Assembly (NCBI RefSeq): GCF_003598715.1
Contig: NZ_QZFU01000018.1
Location: forward strand, 1 to 64,000
Length of the DNA stretch: 64,000 bases
Source: Nocardia panacis
GTDB lineage: Bacteria; Actinomycetota; Actinomycetes; Mycobacteriales; Mycobacteriaceae
Reading direction: 5' to 3'
In this document: piece after piece, positions 23,135 through 31,822 of the stretch
Layout: each line of letters opens with the position of its first letter
Numbering within the stretch: the stretch's first letter is position 1
Translations under genes and position numbers: made by a program
Notes under the pieces: generated by a model
Seen by the model: only the letters and a program-made list of their open reading frames with translations
What the model was told of the DNA's origin: nothing
The model's database searches: none

Positions 23135-23144
23135 CTACTGCTCC

Positions 23145-23171
23145 GGCGGGTGGGAATTCGCCCCACCCGCC
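23145..23171. terminator. Rho-independent, probably bidirectional terminator
   Basis: A 10-bp stem (23145-23154 with 23162-23171) with a 7-nt loop is followed by TTTCTTTC. It lies between the convergent der and NmrA-like genes. Confidence 0.88.
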
Positions 23172-23182
23172 TTTCTTTCGGG

Positions 23183-24016
23183 TCAACGGAATTCGGCGAT
23201 ATGGTCGCCGACCCAGTCGCGCAGGGTGCGGGCCGGGCGACCGATGATGCGCTCGATGGTGTCGGTGGTGGTGGGGCGCGGCTCGTCCAGCAGCGCCGCA
23301 TAGCCGTCGAGCAGGACTTCGATATAGGAGTCCGGGAAATTCGGGTTGGCGCGCAGGAGTTCGGCCTCCTCGGCGCGGGTGTTCTCCACCCAGCGCAGCG
23401 GGCGACCCAGCACCTCGCCGATGACCCGCACCTGATCCGAGAGGGTCAGCACCTGTGGGCCGGTGAGCGTGTAGGTCTTCCCGCTGTGGCCCGGTTCGAG
23501 CAGGGCGTGTCGGGCGACGGCCGCCATATCGGCCTCGTGTAGCGGCATCAGCGGGAGTTCGCCGTGAATGCCGCGCACGATATCGCCCGCGCGAATCTGG
23601 TCGGCCCACCAGAGCGTGTTGACCGCGAAGCCGCTCGGCTGGAGCACCACCGATTCGATGCCGCTGCCGTGCACCACCTCCTGCTGCTGCTCCCGGCTCA
23701 GATCGGGCACGCCGCCGGTGCCGAGGAAGACCAGCCGCCGCGCCCGTTCGGAGATGACGCCGACAGCCTCGGCGAACTGTTCGCCGGAATGCAGGGGCCA
23801 GAGCAGGAAGACGGCGTCGAAATCCGCCACGCGGTCGCGCAGGGTGTTGGGATCGCTCAGGTCGGCGCGCACCACCTGGACGTCGGCGGGGAAGGTGGCG
23901 GTACGCGGATCACGGGTGGCCGCCTTGACCCGATGCCCTTCGGCGCGCAGTTGCCGCACGAGTTGGCGGCCGACATTTCCGGTGGCGGTGAGTACGAGAA
24001 TATGCGGTTCGGTCAC
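23183..24016 (-). CDS. NmrA-like NAD(P)-binding oxidoreductase
   Basis: This 277-residue Rossmann protein of the atypical-SDR NmrA/NAD(P)H-azoreductase-like family has LVLTATGNVGRQLV at the N-terminus (TGxxGxxG type), the RDP after strand 2 and LGTGGVPD. It lacks the classical Tyr-x3-Lys. GTG 24016 gives the usual family length; no clear ribosome site is seen and the longer frame upstream is not protein-like. It diverges from a double-AsnC regulator across ~118 nt, so that regulator probably controls it. Substrate is unknown. Confidence 0.85.
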   Translation of the reverse strand: MTEPHILVLTATGNVGRQLVRQLRAEGHRVKAATRDPRTATFPADVQVVRADLSDPNTLRDRVADFDAVFLLWPLHSGEQFAEAVGVISERARRLVFLGTGGVPDLSREQQQEVVHGSGIESVVLQPSGFAVNTLWWADQIRAGDIVRGIHGELPLMPLHEADMAAVARHALLEPGHSGKTYTLTGPQVLTLSDQVRVIGEVLGRPLRWVENTRAEEAELLRANPNFPDSYIEVLLDGYAALLDEPRPTTTDTIERIIGRPARTLRDWVGDHIAEFR

Positions 24017-24134
24017 GACGTCGATGCTCGGTCTTCGACACTCCGAATCGGCAGTCACGATGCTACTTTTGCTGGAAGCCGTCATCATATATCGAGAGTC
24101 GATGGATTCTGTCATATCGATGTCGAGGAGCGCT
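24017..24134. promoter_or_regulatory. divergent promoter/operator region of NmrA-like and AsnC-type genes
   Basis: This is an AT-richer spacer. GTCATCATATATCGA (24081-24095) and GTCATATCGA (24111-24120) look like two half-copies of an operator. A perfect -10-like TATGAT reads on the minus strand at 24089-24084. No convincing -35 is visible. Confidence 0.4.
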
Positions 24135-25082
24135 ATGGATGACGTGGATCTGGGATTGGTGCAGGCGCTGCGGGTCGATGGGCGCGCGCAATTCCGAACC
24201 ATCGCCGAGGTGCTCGAGGTCTCGGAGAACACCGTGGCGCGGCGGTATCGACGACTGCGGGCCGAGGCCGGGCTGCGGGTGATCGGTTCGCTGGACAGCA
24301 CCCGTCTCGGGCGGGTGCAGTGGACGATCCGGCTGTCCTGCACTCCCGACGCGGCGGGCGCGGTCGCCAAGGCGCTCGCGGCGCGCGAGGACACGCACTA
24401 CGTCCATCTCCTGTCGGCGGGTACCGAGGTGTCCTGCACGGTGAGCACCGGCGGTGTGGACGAACAGGCGCTGCTGCTGCACAAGCTGCCGCGCACCAGC
24501 CGGATCGTCGCCATGTCGGCCCATCTGCTGCTGTCCACCTTCCGCGTACCCGACACCGGACCCGAGCCCACCGTGCTCACCGACGAGCAGATCGCCGTCC
24601 TGCGGCCCGACCCGATCGATATCGATGTCGCCGCGCCGCCCCTGCACGACGGCGACCGTGCGATGCTGCGCGCCCTCAATCGCGACGGCCGCGCCCCGTA
24701 TGCCGAATTGGCCGCGGCGACAGGATGGTCGGAATCCACTGTCCGACGCAGGCTGGAGCTGTTGCGCCGCACCGGAATCCTGCGCATCGGCCTGGATATC
24801 CCTGCCGCCGCACTGGGATTCGGAGTCGAGGCGCGTCTCTGGATGCGGGTCGAGCCCGGTGCGGCGGTGGCCGTCGGGTCCGCGTTGGCCGCCCATCGCG
24901 AGATCTCCTTCGCCGCGTTGACCACCGGCGCCACCAACCTGGTGGCCGCGGTGGTGTGCCGCGACACGGTGGACCTCTCGCGCTACCTCACCGAGCGGCT
25001 GCCGGAGCTGTCCGGAATCATCGCGCTGGAAACGGCGCCCGTCATCCGGACGGTGAAACGTGCGGGGACGCCGCAACTCTGA
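24135..25082 (+). CDS. double-domain Lrp/AsnC family transcriptional regulator
   Basis: This 315-residue regulator contains two AsnC-type helix-turn-helices, at about 3-45 (DLGLVQALRVDGRAQFRTIA) and about 175-220 (DRAMLRALNRDGRAPYAELA). Each is followed by a ligand-binding (RAM-like) segment, so one chain carries two Lrp modules. ATG 24135 has GAGGAG 4 nt upstream; the in-frame ATG at 24120 is an alternative. It probably regulates itself and the divergent NmrA-like gene. Confidence 0.88.
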   Translation: MDDVDLGLVQALRVDGRAQFRTIAEVLEVSENTVARRYRRLRAEAGLRVIGSLDSTRLGRVQWTIRLSCTPDAAGAVAKALAAREDTHYVHLLSAGTEVSCTVSTGGVDEQALLLHKLPRTSRIVAMSAHLLLSTFRVPDTGPEPTVLTDEQIAVLRPDPIDIDVAAPPLHDGDRAMLRALNRDGRAPYAELAAATGWSESTVRRRLELLRRTGILRIGLDIPAAALGFGVEARLWMRVEPGAAVAVGSALAAHREISFAALTTGATNLVAAVVCRDTVDLSRYLTERLPELSGIIALETAPVIRTVKRAGTPQL

Positions 25083-25259
25083 GTGGTGCCGGTGTCGCGG
25101 GGAAATGCGGAATCTCGGCGGACCGTCGGAGTATTCGGAGAGGGCTGGCGGAGGAAGCGGTGCGAGAGGATTGCTGCGGGCGACAGGATCGACCGGGATG
25201 GGCACGGTTCGGTGCGGTGCCTCACGCCGTGCCGGTGCCGGACGTGGCATTATCTGCCC

Positions 25260-26009
25260 ATGGTCATTCCCAGCACGTTGCCGGAACGCCCTATTGCCGC
25301 GGCCGCGTTCGAGACGGGCTGGCCGGTCCGCCTCGCCGATACCGATCGGCACCGTCGACTGCGACTCGACGGGATAGCCCGCTATTTGCAAGATATCGGC
25401 TTCGACCATTTGGACGCCGTCGACGACGGCGATATCCATCGGGGCTGGGTGGTGCGTCGGACCGTCATCGATGTGGTGAAACCGATCCGGTTCGGCGAGC
25501 GTGCCGCGCTGCGCCGCTGGTGCTCGGGCCTGTCGAATCGCTGGTGCAATATGCGGGTCACCATCGCGGGCAGCGAAGGCGGACTGATCGAGACCGAGGG
25601 GTTCCTCATCCACTTCGGCACCGAATCGGGTGTGCCCGCGCGCATGACGGATCGGTTCATGGCGCCGATGCTGGCGAGCACCACCGAACATCGGCTGCGC
25701 TGGCGCGCGGCGCTGAACGATCCGGTGCCGGAGTCCGGCGTGGTCGAGCGGTCGTTTCCGTTGCGTGTCGTGGATTTCGATCTGCAGAACCACGTAAACA
25801 ACGCGGTCTACCTGGGTGCGCTGGAGGAAGTGCTGGCGCAGGAGCCGGAGTTGGTGACCGGTCCGCACCGGGTGATCATCGAATACGTCAAACCGCTGAC
25901 GTTGGGCGATGATCTACGGCTGGTAGTGCGCCGGTCGGGTGGCGCGCTCGATATCTGGTACACCGTCGAGGGCGAGGTTCGGGCGAGCTGCCGAGTCACC
26001 GCTTTGTGA
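25260..26009 (+). CDS. acyl-ACP thioesterase (double hotdog, FatA/FatB-like)
   Basis: This 249-residue protein has the tandem hotdog layout of bacterial acyl-ACP thioesterases. LADTDRHRRLRLDGIARYLQ and WVVRRTVID lie in the first half and the conserved FDLQNHVNNAVYL (Asn-His-x-Asn-Asn) in the second. It should release free fatty acid from acyl carrier protein. ATG 25260 is chosen by homology; a CATTAT element (25248-25253) ends 6 nt upstream, so the mRNA may be leaderless. The ~180 nt upstream of it hold no recognisable gene. Confidence 0.86.
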   Translation: MVIPSTLPERPIAAAAFETGWPVRLADTDRHRRLRLDGIARYLQDIGFDHLDAVDDGDIHRGWVVRRTVIDVVKPIRFGERAALRRWCSGLSNRWCNMRVTIAGSEGGLIETEGFLIHFGTESGVPARMTDRFMAPMLASTTEHRLRWRAALNDPVPESGVVERSFPLRVVDFDLQNHVNNAVYLGALEEVLAQEPELVTGPHRVIIEYVKPLTLGDDLRLVVRRSGGALDIWYTVEGEVRASCRVTAL

Positions 26010-26534
26010 GCGTTCCCGTGTAATGCCCTGGCATTCTCGTGGACGCCACGATCGCGCCGGTTCGACACGCGGTGTCCGAAATGTTGCATATGCCAGGGGA
26101 ATTTGCCGACCGGTTGGGATCGCATCCGTGGACGACTGACAGAATCCCCTGCGTGCGGGCCGGATTTCCTCGTGCCCATTCGCCGCAGAACAAAAATGCC
26201 GCCTTGCGGTGCGATAGCCGCCGAATACTTTTCGGCGTGCCCCAAGATATTTCGGACGTTTCGCCACGCGAATCGAAGCGGTCGACAGTACGCTGAGGCT
26301 GCGATTCGGTTTGTGCCACGCCGGATTTGGGAGTTGTCGTGGAGCGGCATCCGACAATCGATGATCGCAGACTGGCCGTGCGGCTTTTCACCGCGCGGGA
26401 ATGCTGGGGGTGGGAATTCTCGGTTCCCACACCGGCCGCGCCGAACCCGTTGCGCGATATGGCCCCGGTATGGCAGGAACAGCCGCCGCCACCCGAGTTG
26501 GCGCGGCATCGCGTCGCCGCCCGCCGCGCACCGA
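26010..26534. other. intergenic region without recognisable gene
   Basis: About 525 nt of mixed, locally AT-richer sequence follow the thioesterase. Open frames on both strands have no plausible composition or ribosome sites. It may contain decayed upstream parts of the SLOG-like remnant that follows. Confidence 0.5.
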
Positions 26535-26807
26535 GTGCAGTTGGTCGTCCTCTTCGGAGGGGCCGAGGGCACTGCTGAGCAGGCACAGATTGCCCGGCAC
26601 TTCGAAATCCCGATTGTCCCACTGGCATTCACCGGCGGCACCGCGAAGTGGTACTGGACACAAACCAGGGACCTCATCGCTCGCGCGAAGCCGCAGGATA
26701 TCGAGATATACGACCGGCTCGTCGCCGAGAACCAGCGGGTCGCGCTCGCCGCGGCGGTGCGGTTGATCGGTCGATGGTTGAACATCCCTGCGCCTCGGGT
26801 GCGGTGA
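26535..26807 (+). pseudogene. remnant of a SLOG-like nucleotide-binding protein (C-terminal part)
   Basis: The last ~90 codons before the stop at 26807 read as an orderly Rossmann-type segment. LVVLFGGAEGTAEQAQIARH is followed by EIPIVPLAFTGGTAKW, the strand-GG-x-x-GT...E and P-x-x-x-GG pattern of SLOG/LOG-fold proteins, then a helical end. The N-terminal half expected for the fold is missing: upstream the same frame is not protein-like. GTG 26535 could start a short ORF, but a 5'-truncated pseudogene is more likely. SLOG domains bind nucleotides and occur in defence and hormone-producing proteins; no such role is claimed here. Confidence 0.45.
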
Positions 26808-26860
26808 GGCCCGCGAATTGTTGGCATGCGGAAGGAGCGTCACTGGGATAGAACAGAACT

Positions 26861-27793
26861 GTGACGGGTTCCAGAGTGCGGATGGGGTTGCTGGTTGCTG
26901 CGGTGTTGGCGATGGTCGGGTCGGCCGTGCCCGCGGGGGCGGAGCCAAGAGCGGTGGGGGAGTCGGGGTTAGGGGGTGCGGCGGTGCGACTAGATGTGTA
27001 TTCGCCTGCGATGGATCGGGTGGTGACCAATCGGGTGTTGCGGGCGGCGGGCGGTCCGGCGCCGACGGTGTACCTGCTGACGGGGATCGGTGGTGGGCTG
27101 GACGGGATTTCGTGGTGGGATGATACGGATGTCGCGGCGTACTTCGCCGATAAGCATGTGAATGTGGTGATGCCGGTCGGCGGTCCGTACTCCCTGTACA
27201 CCGATTGGCTTTCCGATGATCCGGCGATCGGTCGCAATCGCTGGCTGACCTACCTCACCCAGGAGTTGCCGGGTGTGATCGATACGCGTTTCGGGACCAC
27301 GGGACGCAATGCGGTGGTGGGTGTTTCGATGAGCGCTGGTTCGGCGGTCGATCTCGCCATTCAAGCGCCCGACCGCTATGTCGCCGTGGCCGCGCTGAGC
27401 GGCTGCCCGTGGGCTTCGGACGCCGTCGGCGCCGCCATGGTGAGCGCCCAGGTGATTCGCGGCGGCGCGAACCCGGAAAACATGTGGGGGCCTGCGGGTT
27501 CGGCACTGTGGCGCACTCACGACGCCTTCGCCAACGCCGCCGCCCTGGCGGGGAAGACCATCTTCCTGTCCGCCGCCACCGGCACTCCCGGCGAAATCGA
27601 CCGTGGCGGCCTGCCTTTCCCACCCATTGAGGCCATCGCCAGCTCCTGCACCACCGCGTTCGCCGACCGCTTGGAAACCCTCGGCATTGCGGCCACCCAC
27701 CTCAACCGTCCCGAAGGTTCGCACACCTGGGGCCAATTCGAGACCGACCTCCACGAAGCCTGGCCGCACTTGGCCCCCGCGCTCGGCGCTTGA
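26861..27793 (+). CDS. secreted alpha/beta-hydrolase esterase (antigen 85/esterase-D-like)
   Basis: This 310-residue protein starts with a Sec signal peptide (about 1-28, ending AGA). The esterase fold follows with the nucleophile elbow GVSMSAG and the late His in GSHTWGQFE. It resembles the mycolyltransferase/esterase superfamily seen in mycolate-producing bacteria. It could be an acyl transferase on the envelope, or a plain esterase; sequence alone does not decide. GTG 26861 is preceded by GGATAGAAC at -10 distance, so a leaderless start is likely; ATG 26882 is an alternative. Confidence 0.8.
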   Translation: MTGSRVRMGLLVAAVLAMVGSAVPAGAEPRAVGESGLGGAAVRLDVYSPAMDRVVTNRVLRAAGGPAPTVYLLTGIGGGLDGISWWDDTDVAAYFADKHVNVVMPVGGPYSLYTDWLSDDPAIGRNRWLTYLTQELPGVIDTRFGTTGRNAVVGVSMSAGSAVDLAIQAPDRYVAVAALSGCPWASDAVGAAMVSAQVIRGGANPENMWGPAGSALWRTHDAFANAAALAGKTIFLSAATGTPGEIDRGGLPFPPIEAIASSCTTAFADRLETLGIAATHLNRPEGSHTWGQFETDLHEAWPHLAPALGA

Positions 27794-27854
27794 GGCCCTG
27801 TCTCGGAGTTCCATCCGGCGCCTCTGCGGCCTGGCTCGCCGCCTGGCCGCGTTG

Positions 27855-28610
27855 TCAGAGCATCGCGGCGGGTGTCGCGGTGGTCAGACCACCGTCTATC
27901 AGAAGGTCCTGGCCGTTGATGTAGGCGGCTTCGGCGGAGACGAGGAACGCTACGGCGGCGGCTACTTCTTCGGACGTCCCGATTCGGGCGGCCGGAACGG
28001 AATTGGCGATGGCGGTCTGGGCGGCGGCGGAGGTCTCGGCGCGGAAGGCGGGGGTGTCGGTATAGCCGGGGCTGATGGAGTTGACGCGAATTCGCCTGGG
28101 GGACAGCTCCGCCGCGAAGGTGCGGGCGAGATTGAGCGCGGCGGCTTTGGTGGCGGAGTAGAGGGCGGAGTCGGGGAGCCCCCGGTGGGCGGCGAAGGAC
28201 GAGTTGATCACGATCGAACCGCCGTCCACCAGCAGGGGAATGGTCTTCTGAATGGTGAAGAAGACACTTTTGAAGTTGGCGTCGACCACGCGGTGGAATT
28301 CGGCCTCGGTGACGCTCGAGGCGGGGGCGAACGCGCCGATGCCCGCGTTGGCGAAGACGGCGTCGAGGCGACCGAAACGGTCCCGGATGGTGCTGACGAC
28401 GGTATCGAGGTCGTTGAGATCGGTGGCGTCGCCTGCGATTCCGAGCACATGGGGGCCGAGTTCGGCGACGACGGCGTCCAGGCGGACCTTGTCGCGGCCG
28501 GTGATGACGACCTGCGCGCCTTCGGCGCTGAGCTTGCGTGCGGTGGCCAGGCCCATCCCGCTGGTGCCGCCGGTGATGAGGACGATCTTGTCGGTGAAGC
28601 GCTTTGTCAT
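27855..28610 (-). CDS. short-chain dehydrogenase/reductase (SDR)
   Basis: This 251-residue classical SDR has the cofactor motif TGGTSGMG (about 13-20), the NAG motif in FANAGIG, catalytic Ser in INSSFA and YSATK (Tyr-x3-Lys), and ends with the GQDLLIDGG strand. An Arg after strand 2 (ITGRD) favours NADPH. It lies 69 nt downstream of an XRE/MmyB-type regulator on the same strand, a common pairing in actinobacteria. Substrate is unknown. Confidence 0.93.
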   Translation of the reverse strand: MTKRFTDKIVLITGGTSGMGLATARKLSAEGAQVVITGRDKVRLDAVVAELGPHVLGIAGDATDLNDLDTVVSTIRDRFGRLDAVFANAGIGAFAPASSVTEAEFHRVVDANFKSVFFTIQKTIPLLVDGGSIVINSSFAAHRGLPDSALYSATKAAALNLARTFAAELSPRRIRVNSISPGYTDTPAFRAETSAAAQTAIANSVPAARIGTSEEVAAAVAFLVSAEAAYINGQDLLIDGGLTTATPAAML

Positions 28611-28679
28611 GACATAAGCCTGGCCCGCCGCGACATCGGTATACAGTGCCGCTTTATGGGGGTACTGCCACCACCAGGC

Positions 28680-29525
28680 TCAGGCGGGAGCGGCGAGCCG
28701 GATCTTGCCGAGTCGTTGCAACCGCGCGGCGGTCTGCGTTTCCGAGCGCGGGTTGTAGAGCACCAGTTGCCAGTCCGGATGGTCGGCCACGGTCAAAGTC
28801 GTCGCGTCCAAGAACAATTCGCCGACCTCGGGATGGAGCAGCGCATTGACGGCCTGCCCCGGCATTCCGACTTCGTGCCGCTGCCATAGTTCCGCGAATT
28901 CCGGACTGGTCGCGGCGAGTCCGTCGGTGATGCGTCGGTATTCCGGATGGGCGGGCGCGTGGGCGGCGTCGGCGCGGTAGGCGGCGACGACGGCGGGCGC
29001 AGCGGCGGACCACTGTTCGGGCATGGCGAGATAGCGGGGGTTGGTGAAATAGGTGACCAGACAATTGTTCGCGGTGCCGTCATAGCCGAAGGTGGCGCGC
29101 GCGGTATCGTTGTACGCCAACACATTCCAGTATCGGTCCCGCAGTACGGCGGGCCGACGTTCCCAAGCGTCGAGCAGTTCGCGGATCTCGGGGGTGACGG
29201 GTCCGCCGGGGGCGCCGCCGATAGGTGGCGGGTTGAGTCCGGCCAACAAATACAGATATGACCGTTCGGGTGCGTTCAGCCGCAGTGCCGCCGCGACGGC
29301 ATCCAGGATCTCGGCCGAGACGGTGATATCGCGTCCCTGCTCGAGCCAGGTGTACCAGGACACCCCGACTCCCGCCAGCACCGCGACTTCCTCGCGTCGC
29401 AAGCCGGGGGTGCGTCGCCGCCCGGCTCCGGCGAGTCCGACATCGGCGGGTTGCAGGCCGGCCCGCCGTATGCGCAGGAAGTCGCGGAGTTGCTCGCGGC
29501 GCTGCCGCACGGATTCGCTGGTCAT
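28680..29525 (-). CDS. XRE-family regulator with MmyB-like ligand-binding domain
   Basis: This 281-residue protein has an N-terminal helix-turn-helix with the family signature RTPGLRREEVAVLAGVGVSW (about 37-60) and YTWLEQGR. The C-terminal ~170 residues have the MmyB ligand-binding features NVLAYNDTA and HPEVGEL. ATG 29525 is used; the open frame continues upstream without protein-like sequence. The SDR gene lies directly downstream, so it probably controls that gene in response to a hydrophobic ligand. Confidence 0.9.
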   Translation of the reverse strand: MTSESVRQRREQLRDFLRIRRAGLQPADVGLAGAGRRRTPGLRREEVAVLAGVGVSWYTWLEQGRDITVSAEILDAVAAALRLNAPERSYLYLLAGLNPPPIGGAPGGPVTPEIRELLDAWERRPAVLRDRYWNVLAYNDTARATFGYDGTANNCLVTYFTNPRYLAMPEQWSAAAPAVVAAYRADAAHAPAHPEYRRITDGLAATSPEFAELWQRHEVGMPGQAVNALLHPEVGELFLDATTLTVADHPDWQLVLYNPRSETQTAARLQRLGKIRLAAPA

Positions 29526-29623
29526 ATGCCACGGTATCGCGGGGTGCGTCGACGGGAAGCCCCGGCTCGGCGATCGAGGGCGAATTCGGTTCGTCCTCGA
29601 TCGAGCGCGCGCGACCCGGTCGA

Positions 29624-30271
29624 TTACTTGGTGACCTCGGTGGGGATCTCCGGATTGTGGGTGATGGTGCGGCCATCGGCGCCGAGTGTGAAGGTGATGG
29701 TGGCGGCGCCCGTCGGGCAGCAGTTGGGCTCGTTGCCCTTGGTCCAGCGGTAGCTGATCTCGACGCTGCGGCTGCCGGATCCGGAGACCTGGGTGAACGC
29801 GGTGGCCTTGGTAGTGGCTGTGCCCAGGTAGCCGTCGTGGTTGAAGAACAAGATGTGGGAGGGGGAACTGCCGGTGCCGTGCGGGGTTTCGGCCTGCACC
29901 CACAGCAGATCCGGGCAGGAGCCGACGTTTTCGTGGCTGGCGGTGCCGAAACCGTAGGGCTCGCCGCCGACAGAGGGACCGAGCCCCTGGATGGCGTAGC
30001 TGACCACCGGGTTGTTCGCGTCGACGCAGAAGTGATGGCCCGAGGTGGCGGGTGCGTCGTCGGATTTCGCGGCGCTGGTGATCGGGCTGACGGGCGATTT
30101 GCTCGAGGGCGCCTGCGCGGAGTCGGGGGACGCCAGAGTGGTTTCCACGCTGGTGTTCTGCACGGTCGCGTTGGAGCCTGCGCGCGGGGTTGGGATATCG
30201 GCGTCCTGACAACCGGCAGCCGCCAGTGTGAGTCCGATCGCCGTGAGCGTCGCACCGATGGTCTTGTTCAT
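29624..30271 (-). CDS. LppP/LprE-family lipoprotein
   Basis: This 215-residue secreted lipoprotein has an N-terminal signal with lipobox LAAAGC (Cys21) and a Ser/Pro/Thr-rich linker (about 25-75). A C-terminal domain follows with FCVDANNPVVSYAI, NVGSCPDLLWVQ and the paired-cysteine NCCPTG, as in the mycobacterial LppP/LprE family. ATG 30271 is preceded by AGGGAGG at good spacing. Function in the envelope is unknown. The gene is flanked by ~100 nt toward the XRE gene and ~320 nt upstream. Confidence 0.87.
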   Translation of the reverse strand: MNKTIGATLTAIGLTLAAAGCQDADIPTPRAGSNATVQNTSVETTLASPDSAQAPSSKSPVSPITSAAKSDDAPATSGHHFCVDANNPVVSYAIQGLGPSVGGEPYGFGTASHENVGSCPDLLWVQAETPHGTGSSPSHILFFNHDGYLGTATTKATAFTQVSGSGSRSVEISYRWTKGNEPNCCPTGAATITFTLGADGRTITHNPEIPTEVTK

Positions 30272-30591
30272 TTGGAGCCTCCCTGCTTCGAAACACTCTG
30301 ACGAACGTTTGACAGTGACAAGCGTTCGAATTATGCCCTGCCTTCTGTAGTGGGAATGGACTCTCGGATCGTGGGTGTTACGCCCCCCTTTTCAGGGGCA
30401 TGGACGCGATTCGCCTGTCGGCCAACCGATTACCGCAGGTCGCGGGCGTGCCGCCGTGCCGGGGGTATCGGTTCGGTGAATTCGCCTGTGCGGGCTGGGC
30501 TCTCGGTGTACCGTTCGATATCGAGGCCCCGGACCGTCACAAGTCCGGGGCCATCGCCAATCTCGGGGCGAATCCGAGAGTCGAACTCGGC
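30272..30591. other. intergenic region upstream of the lipoprotein
   Basis: About 320 nt without a supportable gene. It contains the lipoprotein promoter region (AT-rich near 30305-30350) and the hairpin at 30525-30552. Confidence 0.6.
30525..30552 (-). terminator. hairpin downstream of the 76-residue ORF
   Basis: A perfect 10-bp stem (30525-30534 with 30543-30552) with an 8-nt loop lies 40 nt beyond the stop of the small minus-strand gene. There is no T-run. Confidence 0.6.
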
Positions 30592-30822
30592 TCAGTCGAA
30601 AGGTTCCGGCGGATTGAGCTGTTCGTCCAACCATCTCTCGATATCCTCGAGGGTGCCGTAGGCGGCGAGGTCGGGTAGGCGTTCATCCGCACCCTGTTCG
30701 GGAGTGACGAGTTTCCATCCGTAGGGGTGGTATCTCTTGACCTTTAATTGATAGCCCTGCTGTGCCGCCAGCTCGGTAATGCGGGCGAGCTTCTGTCGGA
30801 AGGTTTCCTCCTGTTCCGACAT
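30592..30822 (-). CDS. small conserved hypothetical protein (76 aa)
   Basis: This is a 76-residue acidic/basic mixed protein. It has an N-terminal helix (EETFRQKLARITELAAQQG), a strand-rich middle (YQLKVKRYHPYGWKLVTP) and a C-terminal amphipathic helix (TLEDIERWLDEQL). The composition is that of a real folded small protein. AGGGGAGG precedes ATG 30822. I do not recognise the family and propose no function. Confidence 0.7.
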   Translation of the reverse strand: MSEQEETFRQKLARITELAAQQGYQLKVKRYHPYGWKLVTPEQGADERLPDLAAYGTLEDIERWLDEQLNPPEPFD

Positions 30823-30952
30823 CGATGCGGGCCTCCCCTTATCGGTAGTGTTTTGGGCGATTTATCCCGGTTTTATTTGTCGGGCATGGCGATTCGCGAA
30901 TACTCCGTGCGGTCGATATTGCCGGCCGCCCGCGCGGCGCCGAGGTTCGGGT

Positions 30953-31822
30953 TCAGTCGCGCAGCCGATCGATGATCTTGGTTTCATTGAGATGCCCCTC
31001 ACCGGTGTCGACCACCCGTTGGAAAAGGGGGCGTGCCGCGCGGCCGAGTGCGGCGGGCGCACCGAGGGATTCGGCGTGCTCGATACCGACGCGGGTGTCC
31101 TTCAGCCGCAGGGTGGCGGTGAAGGTGATGACACTGTCGTGGGTGCCGTCGCGCATGCTGCGGCTGGAGTTGACCACCGCCGGACTGGCCACCCCGCCGC
31201 GCGCCAGGGTGTCCACCACCGTGGCCAGGTCGAGACCCGCGAGTTCGGCGGTGCGCAGGGCCTCGGCGGTGGCGGCGATATGCACCGAACCGAGCAGGTT
31301 CTGGATGAGTTTGTAGGAGGTGCCCGCACCGATCCCGCCGAAGTGGACGATCCCGTCGCACAGCGGGTCGAGCAGCGGACGGGCGGCCGCCAGGTCGTCG
31401 GGGTCGCCGCCGACGAACAGGCGCAGTGTGCCCGCCGCCGCGGCTTCGGGCAGCCCGGTGACGGGGCAGTCGAGATAGCGAAGCCCCTGTGCGGCAGCGG
31501 ATTCGGCCAGTTCCAGCACCCACGGCCGCGACAGCGTCGAGCATTCGATCGCGAATGCACCCGGCGCCGTGCCCGCCAGCGCGCCTTCCGGACCGCACCA
31601 GAGGGCGCGGGAGGCGGCGTCGTCGGCGACCATGGCGAAGACGGCGTCGGCGTCGCGCGCCGCGGCGCGCGGTGTGGCGGCGAGGTGGGCGCCCGCCGCG
31701 ACCAGATCCGCGGCCCGCTCCGGGGTGCGGTTGAATACCGTCACCCGGTGACCGGCCGAGACCAATCGTCCCGCCATACCCAACCCCATCCGGCCCAGTC
31801 CGAGAAATGCGATAGTCGCCAT
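30953..31822 (-). CDS. 3-hydroxyisobutyrate dehydrogenase-like NAD(P)-dependent oxidoreductase
   Basis: This 289-residue beta-hydroxyacid dehydrogenase has the N-terminal cofactor motif FLGLGRMGLGMA, the substrate loop DCPVTGLPEAAAAG and the catalytic Lys in YKLIQNLLGS, in the family's usual order. NRT after strand 2 suggests NADP(H). It may act on 3-hydroxyisobutyrate, tartronate semialdehyde or an imine; it has no catabolic neighbours that would decide. It is transcribed toward the 76-residue gene, with a 130-nt gap. Confidence 0.9.
   Translation of the reverse strand: MATIAFLGLGRMGLGMAGRLVSAGHRVTVFNRTPERAADLVAAGAHLAATPRAAARDADAVFAMVADDAASRALWCGPEGALAGTAPGAFAIECSTLSRPWVLELAESAAAQGLRYLDCPVTGLPEAAAAGTLRLFVGGDPDDLAAARPLLDPLCDGIVHFGGIGAGTSYKLIQNLLGSVHIAATAEALRTAELAGLDLATVVDTLARGGVASPAVVNSSRSMRDGTHDSVITFTATLRLKDTRVGIEHAESLGAPAALGRAARPLFQRVVDTGEGHLNETKIIDRLRD

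Noticed and set aside
26103..26530. Upstream part of the open frame that ends at 26807
   Set aside because: Only the last ~90 codons have fold-like sequence; the earlier Arg/Pro-rich part does not resemble any protein.
27826..27850. GCGGCC/GGCCGC pair as terminator between esterase and SDR genes
   Set aside because: The 6-bp arms have a 13-nt loop and no T-run; such pairs are common in this GC-rich DNA.
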